DNA from: Rhyzopertha dominica | Lineage: Eukaryota; Arthropoda; Insecta; Coleoptera; Bostrichidae | Direction: 5' to 3' | Length of the DNA: 64,000 nt | NCBI GenBank assembly: GCA_025024175.1 | Contig: QCXZ01000001.1 | Location: forward strand, 30,870,942-30,934,941 | Shown: one piece after another, positions 1 to 11,540 of the stretch | Position numbering within the stretch: position 1 is the stretch's first letter | How the letters are laid out: each line of letters starts with the position of its first letter | Position numbers and translations under genes: made by a program | The notes under the pieces: model-generated | What the model was told of the DNA's origin: nothing | The model's input: the letters and a program-made list of their open reading frames with translations, nothing else | Databases searched by the model: none

Positions 1-1147
1 TCAATAAGTCGTTGTCAAATGGTTTCCAAGCTTAATCGATGCCATGTGCGTCTTGAAGCTGTAACTGCAACATTTTTGTTATTACGAATCGTTGTCTTAG
101 GGCGGATATAGCTTTAAAAGACTATCTTGTTCAGGATGAGTCATAACACGATTTCTGTTTAGTTCAGCTCTTCCACCTTTTCCTATAAAGATTGTTCATC
201 TAACTACTGTTTCATGGAATCACATCAGAATCTGTCATATATTCGGTGATAACTCTCACTTTTGTACCAAATTTCTAAATTCACATTACATTTTAACAAT
301 TAATACCCAAAAAAAACTAATAGTCTATCCGAACTCACGTTTATGAAAGTTTTATTTAATATAAGTTTTAGGAATCCAGTAAAAGCATTATCAGCCCGAA
401 TTAAATCCCGGCGTGTTGTTAAAAATGCAATTAAATATATTTCAGTTTATTTAAATGAAGCTTAATTTGGTTAAAAAATAAGTATAGTCGGTTAATTTTT
501 AAGAGCAATGCACTGGCGATTCAAGAAGGTTGGCTTGACGCATAATGCTGAGGCATTTGTCATTCTGAGTTTTAATAATGTTAGTTATCCATCGAGTCTC
601 TTTCCCTGGGGAATAAAATTTACTACAATTTTATCTTTAGCTCCTATACATATGAACTCCCAGCTTAAATTTCTAAAGCTTCTCGTGTGAGAAGTTGAAA
701 CTGTACTAAAAGCGCATTCGGTTAATGCATTAGTCTTTGATATGTGTTCATTCTGAATCAGAAATCGTGCTCCTATTAGTAGAACTTTTAAGGTGAAATT
801 TATGTTCCTTTGGTACTTCGTATATTATACATTATGTGGATCACGGATCACTATTCTCCCAAATAAAATGTATCAACTCATTTTTGTTAAATGCGAGAGC
901 GATGCAACTGAATGCGCCTCACCTAAATGAGTTCATCGATAACGGAATTAGTAATAAAGGGGCTTTGTATGATCAGTGTACATAGAAAACATATAAATAA
1001 TTTGGGTCTTTATTTCACAGAAGATGTTTTAAGTCGCCTTGCAGGAAATCCACGAAGATTATTCATGGAATAAATACTTCATTAATTACTTAAGTACCTA
1101 TATCTTACAAACATTCATAATTTTTATAATGTTGAATTATACTCTAC
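1..1147. other. No recognisable gene or element
   Basis: AT-rich non-genic sequence. I see no coding pattern, transposon domain or strong repeat here; the only open frame (508-690) has no recognisable motif. Confidence 0.4.
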
Positions 1148-1198
1148 AGCACGTTCCTGCTTTGCCCCCCCCTAGACCAAATGCTGGGTACGCCCATG
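1148..1198 (-). repeat. Possible transposon terminus (GGGCGTACCCAG...GGGGGG type)
   Basis: Read on the minus strand, this stretch runs from GGGCGTACCCAGC to a run of eight G followed by CAAAGCAGG. Ends of this form (G-rich cap, GGGCGTA, then a G run) are common at the edges of dispersed animal transposons. No partner end or target duplication was found, so this is a family-resemblance call only. Confidence 0.25.
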
Positions 1199-3029
1199 AT
1201 TGTAATTATTAAGACTTTGAAAAATAGGAACCAGATAGACAAGAAGGGGAGTTAATGTTGCATTGTCATTCAGTTCCAAGCTATGTTTAAAGTTTCAATT
1301 CTGTAGTTCATCATCAAGTTAGTTTAAAATCGATTGCAAAATTTGTACAGAACCGAGTGGACAAACACACTCGAAAGCAAGTTAATAACAACGTGTCAAT
1401 GTTAAAATAAAAGTATCCATCCCCTAAGATATAAGAAACCAAACAAGTACTTTACTTGCGTATNTACTGTAAACAGACATGCACAGTAATAGGTATTGAA
1501 TTCTTTCATGGTTACCGCAAAAACTTACTTTTAACAAAAGAGCTTGAAATTCAATACCTATGCTTAATTGCATTAATATTTCAAAACATGTATTGGAGTT
1601 ATAAATCATCTCAATCCTTCAAATTATCGTAATGGGAAATGTACTAATCAAGTTATTGGAAAAACCTATTTCGATGCAGTCCAATTAGATTGCTAGCCAT
1701 AACGGTGAAGACCTTTTTTGAACTGTGACGACACGGGGGATGGAAGCCTTTAAGCGCAACAGCTTGTTGTATAGCTGTATTGGAGAATATGTCGAAAATG
1801 GGATCCAATTTGAAAAAACTCTCATTGTTACAAACATACAGAATATCAGTACCTTTTGCCACAACAGGTAATAAGAGGAACGGAAAAATGGGAAACACGA
1901 GAGCTTGGACAATGTTGGAAAAAATCTATTGATGTCATTTAGTTACAGCTGTGCAGAAAGTCGACCATAAAAGTAGTTTCTAGACGATGCTAAAATTTTG
2001 TGATTAACAAATGATAAATAAGGGTTACGCAGTCTCATAAATACCGACTGAGTAACCGTCAATCTACGCTATGCTGTGAACACATCAAAGTGAGAACAAA
2101 GGAACGATTATAGGATAGCATCTATCGACATAGATGGGAACCGTTTCTACAAAAATTACTCTTCCAAGTAAAGAATAAATACTTTGCAGAAGCTTTTGTC
2201 TCGCCTACATTGATGGAAAATGAAGTTGTCGTTCACTATATTTTACAATCTCAAAACACACTACATATTTGTTACCTAATTTTTTAGATATAATAGGTTT
2301 CTACACCTATATGCTGTTGGCACTGGGGCCTAAACGGACGGGTAGCTGGGCACTGGCCTACTTCGTCTGCATAACAGAAATTGCTACTGGTCACAGTTTC
2401 CTCATTCAAAAATTCACTATGTAGATCGTTATGCCGTGTCGATTTGCGAAGACGGGTCACCGGGCTTCACACCTGCCGCTATCGCATTCATATACTGGTA
2501 CAGGTGCTGAGGATGAGAATTGCCGAATATACATCGATGCCAAGTTGTCATAGTTGTAAAAGTGTTTTACTATAGGCAAGAATGTTTAAGGTTGACTCAG
2601 TAAGAGTGGAGCAATTCAAGATTACGTTTTTTTTATATGTTTGATGTATTTGTTGTATTTTATCGACCAAACATAAATTTTATGTATAATCAAATTTTAT
2701 AGTTGCATACTGTAAGCTTTAGTTTGAAAACTAATCTCAAATTAAGCTACTAGGATATAGATTAACCTAGGTACAGATAAGTTATGGCGTTTGAAAGCTG
2801 TTTTAAGTACGGCAGATGGCGCCACGTACAAGCAGTAGCCGATCTCCAATATATTTGAATTTTGTTGTCATGACGTCATTCACGAGGCGCAGGTGAGAAA
2901 TAGTGAATATAACGTATGATTCGAAAGTTTTGGGAAAAAATTCATTAGTTGGATTGAATTACAAAAATGCATGTAACAAAACAGGCAATGGAAATAAAAT
3001 GTACTCTTCATGCCGTCTAAATAAACAAG
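1199..3029. other. No recognisable gene or element
   Basis: AT-rich sequence with short random open frames on both strands. None shows a domain, a codon pattern or credible splice structure. Confidence 0.4.
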
Positions 3030-3904
3030 GCAAAAGTCTATGATTTCTGATTTGGTTTGTAGTGTAGTTGGGCGAATATCGAAACGAGACATTGCCAATA
3101 TTCATCGAAATCAAAATATAAGCCTATCAACAATTTATCGCACAAGAATATATGGAATACCCTATATAAATTTGCCTTAAAGCGGTCGGCCCTGGGTTTT
3201 CAACCAATTAAGAGAGACGATAGGCTAAGTAACGCAACACACAACTTCACAGCANAAACTGGTCAGAAGATATAATGTTGGACAAAGCACGGTGTTTAGA
3301 GTCCTATCAAGTAAGAATATTATATCCCAGAAAAGGAGGAAAGCACTAAAATAGTTGAGACAAGTGCATTTCGTCAACAAGTTAATTGTGATGAGCTACG
3401 AAAAATATTTCACATTATCTCACAGTGATAAATGATAGTTTTTACACGGATGATTAATACGAGTATGTCCCTAATGATGTTAAATTTAAAAGCAAAAAAA
3501 GGTTTGAGGGTAAAATTTTGGTATAGTGTATCATTTCTGAGCCTGGCGTTATCTTGCAGCCCTACATTGGTGTTGTTCCGGATGAAGGCTTAAACGCGGA
3601 GCTTTATATCCAAAGATGTCTCTCTAAACTGCTTGAGTTTGTCATGCAGATGATGGAATAATGTTTTGCCAACATCTTGCTGCGTGCCATTATGCGAGAA
3701 TCTCAAGGGACTGGTATGAGGCCAACAAAATCAACTTTGTACCAAAAAGAGACAATCCCCCTGGCCTACCTCTGGGCAATATTGAGTCGGACGGATGGAA
3801 AGCAGAAAACAAAAAACAGTTGTAGACAAATCGAGGAAATCGACGCTGCCGTCGTCCAAAAGATATGCACCGCGTCAGAGAAAACTAAGGTAAATCGAAA
3901 ATAA
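3030..3904 (+). pseudogene. Decayed Tc1/mariner-superfamily transposase
   Basis: Fragments in different + frames follow the order of a Tc1-like transposase. First comes a helix-turn-helix-like stretch near 3050-3330 (GRISKRDIANIHR, then SLSTIYRTR, then NVGQSTVFRVLS). A catalytic-core stretch lies near 3480-3560 (KKRFEGKILV). Near 3590-3780 follow an IQRCLSKLLEFV segment and a segment resembling the HYA...WYEANKINFVPK block that precedes the last catalytic acid in this superfamily. Stops and frameshifts are dense, and the segment that should hold the final DYWAI-type motif is scrambled. No inverted repeats were found at the edges. The superfamily call rests on recognition of motif order; the exact family is open. 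Confidence 0.5.
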
Positions 3905-4313
3905 CGCTCCCTCGCCGGTTATTTTAATTTTGTTATTTAATAAGGATAGTTAAGAGAGCTTGTTTAAAAAAATTCATACAAATATAAAATTATTTCTATC
4001 AGAATTTCCAGCGTCTGAATTTTTCCCCAAAAGTTACGAACCAAAACCAGCCTTGGAAATTTTTGTACATATTTTACAAGATAATGATTACAGTTGATAT
4101 ATAAAAAGTCTGGTATAATTATAACTCACTTGTATTTATTACGACAAATTGTAGATAAATTTTGAAAACCTTACAACAGACAGATCTAGCACAGGACAAA
4201 AAAGGATGGGCCAAATTTGTTTATCAAAATGAAATTTAATTTATTTATGTGTAGAGGAAATTGTTATTTTATTTATTGTAACCCCGACACCCTTAGGGTA
4301 AAAGGGGATATTG

Positions 4314-4314
<1 letters not shown>
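3905..4314. other. No recognisable gene
   Basis: AT-rich spacer between the transposase relic and the TA microsatellite. Nothing identifiable. Confidence 0.35.

Positions 4315-4389
<75 letters not shown>
4315..4389. repeat. (TA)n microsatellite
   Basis: Uninterrupted alternating TA run of about 75 bp. It creates an artificial open frame of alternating Ile-Tyr, which is not a gene. Confidence 0.95.
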
Positions 4390-4392
<3 letters not shown>

Positions 4393-7300
4393 GATATTTA
4401 CATTTACACATTATAATTGCTTACACTTCATTAAATATTTGTTCTGCAGGTGATTGTACGCCAACATCCAGACTTGAAAATATTGTCGTTTCTGGTCGTT
4501 GTATTTCGTTTATGTTTAAACTTTTTTAACGACTTAAGAAATACAGGTAATTTATTTCATCAAACAATAACCAGACAAACCAAACCTGAAATTTTACACC
4601 TATCGTTTTTTTAGATTAACCTCTATTTACTATTTACTATTTACGTCTGCGTTTGTTATACAAAGCTACTGATGCATAGTTCGGCATTTCAAAGCGAATT
4701 TAGATCTTATTAACTGACAGAGCGAATCGGGGAATACCAAATCTCCCTCAAGTACTTCACTGTTTCCTCAAAATGTTTTAAAATATCGAAAACTACATCT
4801 GAACGTTTAACACCCTGCATTATTCTTAGTGTTAACTTTTGGACCGAGATGTATGTGTGTTTTTAATTTGTATTTAAAGTTGAAAATGAAAGAGAGAGAG
4901 GGTTTTGATACAGTAGTCTTAAAAAGTGTGAAATTTGCTAGTGCTTACACGAACCTGCTACTTTCTGTTCCAGCTTCCTACTATAGAAAAGAAAAAACAA
5001 CAAAAATAGTGATCAATATATAGGTTATATCCTGTTTGCAGGCATTTCGTCTGACAACGTCGGTCGGTATTTAAGCCCGTGCCGGACCTCCCGCTACCGC
5101 GACGCACCAGGTCATCGCGGTCGGCTGAACAGATTTTTTTATTGCACTATTATTATTTAATTAATCTCCGCTCGTTCGGCAGATGTTTCCATTATGTAGT
5201 TGGAAGGTTGTGGCAAAATATGAGGAAAAGAATGCGAAGTGGTCCCGTTTCATGTATGGTTTTACACGTCTCTTGCTCAGAGTATCATCGCCGTGAGTCA
5301 TGTGATCTTCAAATCCACGTTTGAAGCCTTATTTTTTGGGAACAAAATACTGACAACTAAAGATAATGAGAGGAAAAGTACTAGGTTTTATAAATATTAT
5401 ACAATTGTTTTTTCATTTTTCTCGTAAACAGTAAGTGTTATAAAAAGATCAAGCAAAAGTTGTAGATCGTGCAATTGTCTAGGCACCAAAAATTATTTAT
5501 TCTAATACTTTTTGCCTACAAATCACTATTATTCCAGAAGATATCACTGTTACAAAAGTTGAAGCGGTCGTTCCGCACCACCTGTGAGGTAGTATACTTT
5601 GCGCATATATTAACGTAGTTTCCCTCGTAAGCATATTTCATGTTCTATTGCTATTCAGCTTTATTATTTTACTAACTAAAAAACTGAATTTTAGTGTAAC
5701 TGGTAATTTTCAAATGCTACTTCAACAGTAATGTCGCTTTCTTCTTCTTTCTCCCCTTACTTGATATCTATAAATTGCTCTAAGAATGATGTATCAGTTT
5801 TTTCCTCGTTGATATTATAGGGATTCTTATCTATCGCAATTTATTCAACATTGGAGCAAGACTGGCCTTGACCATTGGTACATACTAGTAAACAACGCAT
5901 TCTGACTACCTTAGAGCCACAGTTTGCACTAAAACACCTTTGCAATTGCAAAATAGTGTTGTTTTTTCTGTGCAGATGGTAGTAAAGTTTGTATTAGCTC
6001 CAAAATATTATCCATTAATTTCCAACCCCAGTCTTCCTGGGTCCAGTTGATTTCTAACCACACTTTAACTGGTATATACTCTATATGTGTTGATAAGTAG
6101 AAGCAGATGTTGGTATCGTATAATTTGTATGTATAAGTCACAAAAACCAATATTTTTACTTACGCTAAACGTTCGGTGATGTACTTGATAACAATCTTCT
6201 TATATTCAGTTAACTGCCTACCTTGACAATATATATTTTTATATTTAATGAGTACCACCTGTTCATTTCATAAAAAATGAATGAAATGGTTTCAAGTTTA
6301 ACTTCGTGCTCCACATTACTATTTTATATCAAAACAAAAAAATTGTATCATTGGCCGGATTGAAAAAGCTTTTACTGTTTTCTGTTGTCTGCGCATTTTT
6401 CATAATAGGTAATACAAGACAAAACTTTCTTATTAGAACAATGTGTTCATAAATCTAAAGAACAATCTTCACAATATGATAAACGTTATATTAACAACTT
6501 CTTGAGTGGAAGGTTTTAAACATTGAATGTACTTGTTTAAACAGTTTACTTTTACTTTACTTTTTAGAAGTATTAATTAAGCGCACCTTTATTAATTAGA
6601 TTTTATGATTTTTTACTAGCCTAATTTATACTTTTAGTCGCATACTTAGACACACCTAATTGACTTAATCAATAAATGGGCAGATTATGGGCATATTGTG
6701 CCTTATAATGAAAATTATGGTCAGATTTATTGCTATTTAATCCGCTTTTCCATTCTGTATAAAAATGGACAGGCATATAAAAGGAAATATTTAAATGCAT
6801 GTCTAAATACAATCAATTCTCATTTTCTTCCTGCATTATTAGTATGACATTCGATTAGTACCTAACTCACTATTGTTTTATGATTTTATAAAGAAGATGG
6901 TAAGTTTGCGAAAAAATGTATTTTTTAATTGAAATTAAATAAACTTAATCAAATTTTAATAGTAAAAAAATGTTAATACATATTAAAATTAGAATCCCTG
7001 AGAAAAAGATAATGTGGTGTCTTCACTATACTGTCATATTTTGGGCTTTATACTGACTATTTCAACTCCCATTCCTATAAATGGAATTAATCAATTATTT
7101 CTGTGAATTGTCTTGTATTAATAGTTTTAGTTAATAACAAAGCCGATCACCAGTAACTATGTATTGACTAAAAATGATTATTTGGCTAAAGTAAAACGTG
7201 CTTTAGGATCGTGTTTTATGTCAATGCACATGGTGCAGCCGATGTCAGTTTCCTGATTTTCATAATTCTGAAATTACATTGTACACAGGGTGTATAAACC

Positions 7301-8451
7301 AAACCATATTTTCATTTAGCAGTATGTTTGCCCTATGATTTGTCTATCTTTGGTACTGCAGATAGCTGGCAAAGCAAAAGCTCTATGCTCTATTAATTTT
7401 AAATTGGAATGGACGTAAACATCGCCGGGTGTAATTAAGTTTTGAGAGAAAAAATGGCTTTGAAGAGATTCGAGTAAAATTAGCATCCATAAAGTTAACT
7501 ACTTCATTTGCAAATGGGTAAGTATATTACAAGCAGCTGATACCTTTTTTCCCTCATAATTTCATCACACCACGTACCTGCAGGTAATCGATCCGGATAA
7601 TCGAAACTGCGCTCAACAGGTCCGCTCAAAGTGGCATTCTGATTGAATATTACCTCACGAGTAAAAAACAATCGGTATAAATCAGCAGTAATGCTCAATG
7701 CCGCCGTTAAACATCAAGAGGCGTTAAAACCGCGTAACAGCCCCACAAAATTACAGTTGTTATCCGGTCAATTTCAAAAATAAATTATGGAGTTGTACAA
7801 GCAGATTAAATCTTAATGATTTATAAACGGCAGAACACGCTGCCGTACCACTGATACATGCCATTATCGGGCAATATGTATTCCCATGGAGGCATGAGAG
7901 TCTCTGTGCTTTTGGTCCGGACGAGTTTTTGTACCGTTCGCTTCCATTAAATATCACATAATCGCTGGATACTGCACGATATTATTTTATTGTTGTTGAC
8001 TTCGTAGCGTGCGGTCAGTTTTTCACCGCGTTGATGTCATATCTATGGATTTCAGGCTCGAGTTGGTAAGTCATGAGCGCTGAAACCAGTGGCGGGCATT
8101 ACAACACGATATTTTTCTTATACCTAACTCTAATGATTTTCGTTTACTTGTAATAAAACCCTCTCTTTGTTCATCTTACTGCTCAGTATTGTCACATACG
8201 TACAAATGTTTTTATTCAAATGTAATTGCGCCACGAAAAATAAATGCATACTCAATCGTTATTCAATATCAAAGGACGAAATGATTTTATTTAAATTTGT
8301 AAAGTATGAGTGCAAAATACATGTTTCATTAAAAAGCGTAGGTATATAATTCAATTAAGAGGCCTATTTTTGTTCAAAGTCCAATCGGACGCAAAATTAA
8401 AATTAGTGAAAATCAAAAACCTTTTGCTTACAACATATTTACTTACTATAA
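4390..8451. other. Long non-genic stretch
   Basis: No domain-bearing open frame or transposon end recognised. One weak promoter-like arrangement exists: TATAAAAGG at 6776-6784, followed about 115 nt later by an ATG directly abutting GTAAGT (6897-6905). A first exon ending at ATG would fit some insect cuticle-type genes, but upstream ATGs and the absence of any recognisable second exon leave it unsupported. Confidence 0.3.
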
Positions 8452-9620
8452 GTAAGAATTTAGGATGGCGATGATATCTGTCAGCATTACACTGACATGA
8501 TGACAAAGCCACCTAGCTGCCTTAACGGGTACTACTTCCTAAAGGAAGTGACCTGTAGCCTGACAAATTGGCATGCAACTGCATACTTCAATTTGACAGC
8601 AGGCCCCCACGGCACTTTTTGCTAGCGGGCAAGCACCGACATACATTAAAATGCATGTCTATGCTGTGCTGTCTATACCTCAACCAACTGCAGATAGATC
8701 TATTTCGCTGTCATTACAGCTCATCAGTGCAGTTTAGGTCTAATGCAGACAGTACGGCATAGAACTGGTTTTGCTTATATACCAAAGCAATGGTATGATG
8801 TAAGTAAGAGCTTAGGATGGCAATGCCATCTGTCAGCATTACACTGACATGATGACAAAGCCACCTAGCTGCCTTAACGGGTACTACTTCCTAAAGGAAG
8901 TGACCTGTAGCCTGACAAATTGTCATGCGACTGCATACTTCAATTTGAAAGCAGGCCCCCGCGGCACTTTTTGCTAGCGGGCAAGAACAGACATACATTA
9001 AAATGCATGTCTATGCTATGCTGTTTACACCTCAACCAACTGCAGATGGATCTATTTCGCTGTCATTACAGCTCGTCAGTACAGTTTAGTTTTGCCATCC
9101 TAAACCGTTACTTACTTCATACCATTGCTTTGGTATATAAGCAAAACCAGTTCTATGCCGTACTGTCTACACTTGACCTAAACTGCTCTGATGAGGTGTA
9201 ATGACAGCGAAATAGATCTATCTGCAGTTGGTTGAGGTGTAGACAGCACAGCATAGACATGCATTTTAATGTATGTCGGTTCTTGCCCGCTAGCAAAAAG
9301 TGCCGTGGGCGCCTGCTGTCAAATTGAAGTATGCAGTTGCATGCCAATTTGTCAGGCTACAGGTCATTTCCTTTAGGAAGTAGTACCCGTGAAGGCAGCT
9401 AAGTGGCTTTGTCATCATGTCAGTGTAATGCTGACAGATGGCATTGCCATCCTAAACTCTTACTTACATCATACCATTGCTTTGGTATATAAGCAAAACC
9501 AGTTCTATGCCGTACTGTCTACACTAGACCTAAATTGCACTGATGAGCTGTAATGACAGCGAAATAGATCTATCTGCAGTTGGTTGAGGTGTAGACAGCA
9601 CAGCATAGACATGCATTTTA
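8452..9620. repeat. Four-unit repeat cluster: two direct units then two inverted units
   Basis: A unit beginning TTAGGATGGCRATG, with internal landmarks ACTTCCTAAAGGAAGT, GGCATGCAACTGCATAC and ATGCATGTCTATGCTGTG, occurs at about 8452-8800. It recurs directly at 8801-9090. It then appears reverse-complemented from about 9091 to 9466 and again, truncated, to 9620. The halves form a very large imperfect palindrome with its axis near 9090-9105. A separate segment GGCATAGAACTGGTTTTGC/TATATACCAAAGCAATGG links the units. Open frames inside (8568-8762, 8920-9201, 9153-9347) are repeats of one another and are not genes. Related copies lie at 25142-25300 and 57375-57592. No transposase is present, so this is a non-autonomous or satellite-like family. 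Confidence 0.85.
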
Positions 9621-9955
9621 ATATTTAGTTGCTCTTCCACAAACTTCTCTACATAGTTGCCGGTTCGAATTATTAGACATTTGTCGTAGCGGCATACCAA
9701 TTTTCCAGTACTATTCATAGAAGCCAGCCGCCGGTGACCTGTGCTTTTGCTTTCAACCAATTCTGTACGCTGGTCTGTAGCTCGTTGTCTGTGACATGCT
9801 ATCTCGCTGATAATCAGAGGGAGCCAAGTCCGGGATGTATGGTGGGTAATCAAACACCAAAGGAAAACACTGCAGCTGTACTGTGCGGCCGAGCATTGTT
9901 GCGAAGGACAACGTCTGGTGACATCCCTCTTCCTTTGTTCTGAATTGCCTTTNGT
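9621..9955 (-). pseudogene. Mariner transposase C-terminal fragment
   Basis: On the minus strand, frames that shift between themselves give an ...NNARPHS block (9870-9910), a YIPDLAPSDY block (about 9820-9850) and a C-terminal KLVCRYDKCL...NYVEKF segment (9630-9690). These correspond to the second and third catalytic-acid regions and the C-terminus of mariner D,D34D transposases. The first Asn of NNARPH sits where the catalytic Asp should be, another sign of decay. The 3' end is cut by the repeat cluster at 9620: the open frame runs straight from transposase into repeat sequence. It differs in sequence from the mariner at 44775-46052. Confidence 0.65.
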
Positions 9956-11540
9956 GAACGTTGAAGGATCAAGCTGTATGAATTACATCAAATAAAATCC
10001 ACTAACAGAACTTCTGTTTGTCCCCAGAAGACAGTGTTACAGGCTACCATCTATGACGAGGATACTGGAAAGCTGGTACCATGCTAGGACAAACGTTTAC
10101 GTCGGAGAACAAAATCAAACCAACATAGTACATGCAGGTAAGTGGAATGCTAGAGATATGAACAGAAAAGAAAATACATAAAGCAAAGAGAGGAAATCAC
10201 AAAAGTTGGATTACACGGAAGTAAACAAAATGAAGAAGCAAGGGCAAGGAACTCTAATAGTAAATGCAGACCAGATGTACACATAATAAATGAGAAATAC
10301 TTAAATGAGATTAATAAAAATTAAAACAAAAGTTAAAAGAGGATACTGTAATGTAGCTATGCACCCAATAATAACGCAATAAAAGAAGAGAAAATGCATT
10401 GTATGATACCATAAAAAATGATGATAGTTTGAGATATAAGCGGTAGAGTTGGTAACAGTAATACGAGTAACGAGAGAGACATGGGAAGGTATGGCGAAAT
10501 AACTAAAAATGACAATGGAAACAAATGTACTGCAAATGACCTAATACTAGCCAATGCAAGGTTTATACATTAAGATATAGATATATATACTAGGGAAGTA
10601 GATCCCAGAAAGAAAAAATCAATAACACTATTTTATAGTTAATACAGAAAACTGGAGAAAGGTATCTGACGTTAAGGTAAATAGATAGGGTAGAAGAATT
10701 AAAGAAGAAGAAGAATTAAAAAATTAAGACAAAATCGTGGAAATGTTACATCAAGAGACGAACAACCAATCGAATATAGAAAGGAACTTGAATAATTTCA
10801 AGATTATCACCCTAGAACCGGAAAGAGTGAGTTGCGTAGTAACAAGAATCACAAAGGTATATAACAAAAAAGCAATAGTGGTAAGCAGGCGTACAGCAAA
10901 GGTGGGAAAAACAAGTATGGGAAGATTTTGGATAAAAAAATGCGACACAGCTATGGTGCCAACCGGAAATTATTTTGCAGTAGATACATTGAAAGAACTG
11001 AGAAAAAAGTACGAAGAGTAAAGAAAAAGAGAGAAAACGAAAACACATGACATATTAAACAAATCGAAACAGTACTCTGAGGAAATAACGAAAAAAATAA
11101 GTTACAAGAAATGATAAGGGAAGTGACAGTACACAAAGTATAACAGAAAATCAAGTTGAAGTGGCAATAAAATAATATTAAAATTAGCAAAAGCCCCGGG
11201 ACAGGACTAAACAACCGCAAAAATACTGGAGTATACCTATGGGTAACTACGGCAAAAATAAATTTATAGAATTATTATTCATGAAAATAAAGTAGGTTCA
11301 CTTACAGCAATTCAGAAATCTCGTAAAGTGATGGTTTTTAGACCGATAATGTAGAAGAATATCCAAAATAAATTATAAGTAAAACGGCCAAACATATTTC
11401 CCAGAAATTTAAAATGGGCTATTAAAAGACAACGATCATGAAATTTGCGAAACAACACCACAAAATCAATAACAAAACATACCAAATATGACTCTGCCAG
11501 CTAGAGCAGTAAATATTTTGCAAACTTTCAAACCATAACG
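9956..11540 (+). pseudogene. Highly degraded LINE (non-LTR retrotransposon) fragment
   Basis: A-rich + strand sequence with remnants of a reverse-transcriptase ORF. Near 11150-11215 a stretch reads ...VAIK..., KAPGQD, which is the block preceding the RT domain in many LINEs. Near 11300-11350 SRKVMVFRPI resembles the RT motif 'KVMSYRPIS'. Everything is broken by stops and frameshifts. The open frame at 10737-11021 falls inside this relic and shows no recognised domain of its own. Boundaries are approximate. Confidence 0.45.

Noticed and set aside
4311..4529. 72-codon ORF beginning with alternating Ile-Tyr
   Set aside because: Produced by the (TA)n microsatellite; no coding character after the repeat.
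8568..9347. Three similar ORFs (8568-8762, 8920-9201, 9153-9347) that look like a small gene family
   Set aside because: They are translations of the same non-coding repeat unit in direct and inverted copies.
9530..9853. 107-codon minus-strand ORF as a host gene
   Set aside because: It is a chimera of mariner C-terminal sequence and repeat sequence, not a natural protein.
10737..11021. 94-codon ORF as an independent gene
   Set aside because: Lies inside A-rich degraded LINE sequence with no domain of its own.
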